Source: Kocuria dechangensis (lineage in GTDB: Bacteria; Actinomycetota; Actinomycetes; Actinomycetales; Micrococcaceae). From it: DNA of 49,511 nt. Where the stretch lies: the NCBI RefSeq assembly GCF_014636775.1, contig NZ_BMEQ01000011.1:1-49511 (forward strand). The letters are read 5' to 3'. The translations under genes were made by a program, and so were the position numbers. The notes below the pieces were generated by a model that had not been told where the DNA came from, ran no database searches, and was given only the letters and a program-made list of their open reading frames with translations. Shown here in pieces: positions 49,460-49,511 of this stretch. How positions within the stretch are numbered: the stretch's first letter is position 1; each line of letters begins with the position of its first letter.

Positions 49460-49511
49460 CCAGGTCGCAGGGACGGCAGGGACCGGGCCGGCACCGGACG
49501 AGCCCCCCCCC

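Noticed and set aside
49503-49511. Run of nine C at the window end
   Set aside because: Likely a contig edge or homopolymer effect rather than a biological element.

Overview
The window is chromosomal DNA of a very high-GC Gram-positive actinobacterium, most likely a Micrococcaceae member (Kocuria or Micrococcus type). The evidence is strong G/C bias at third codon positions, the actinobacterial cytochrome bcc-aa3 genes (diheme QcrC, three-helix QcrA, CtaF), DUF3043, DUF3054 and DUF3097 proteins, a DnaJ2-type chaperone behind hrcA, and many promoters lying 6-7 nt from a start codon. The family call is inference from gene content and order. No insertion sequence, prophage, integrase, rRNA or CRISPR array was seen.

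Layout: 1-1655 holds an initiator tRNA-fMet, a DUF3054 membrane protein and a stand-alone Lrp/AsnC effector domain. 1759-7316 has trpD divergent from ctaE-qcrC-qcrA-qcrB. 7460-13697 is an accessory block of two AraC-type regulators, a P-type Ca2+ ATPase and a Ca2+/cation exchanger, bounded by two strong terminators. 13885-16895 (minus strand) is ctaC-ctaD-ctaF. With qcrCAB and ctaE these make a complete cytochrome bcc-aa3 branch carrying electrons from menaquinol to oxygen. 17146-20919 has an A-type Fe-S carrier, an M20 dipeptidase, a DUF3043 protein and pyrD. 20999-24543 is a translationally coupled pair: an alpha/beta hydrolase and a UvrA-like ABC ATPase. An AT-richer gap follows with one small secreted protein.

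25345-39008 (mostly minus strand) is conserved housekeeping: uppS-recO, leuA with a leucine-rich leader peptide, an LCP wall-polymer ligase, and the cluster hrcA-dnaJ-rsmE and phoH-ybeY-CBS protein-era, interrupted by a plus-strand GerMN lipoprotein. A CIRCE operator lies in front of hrcA. 39183-47754 holds DUF3097, DUF4870, hemW, lepA, a lone PemK/MazF-like toxin, rpsT, an epoxide hydrolase, an internally deleted GNAT remnant and holA. The window ends with a K+ channel and a two-gene unit of unknown function.

Most interesting: the leuA attenuator-like leader, the constant spacing of -10 boxes to start codons at about ten genes, a small ORF whose stop overlaps the start of the second AraC gene, a codon-usage anomaly inside the hydrolase gene, the Ca2+ block between the two respiratory operons, and paired repeats around the epoxide-hydrolase promoter. 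I found no clearly new defence or mobile system; most of the window is ordinary actinobacterial core genome.
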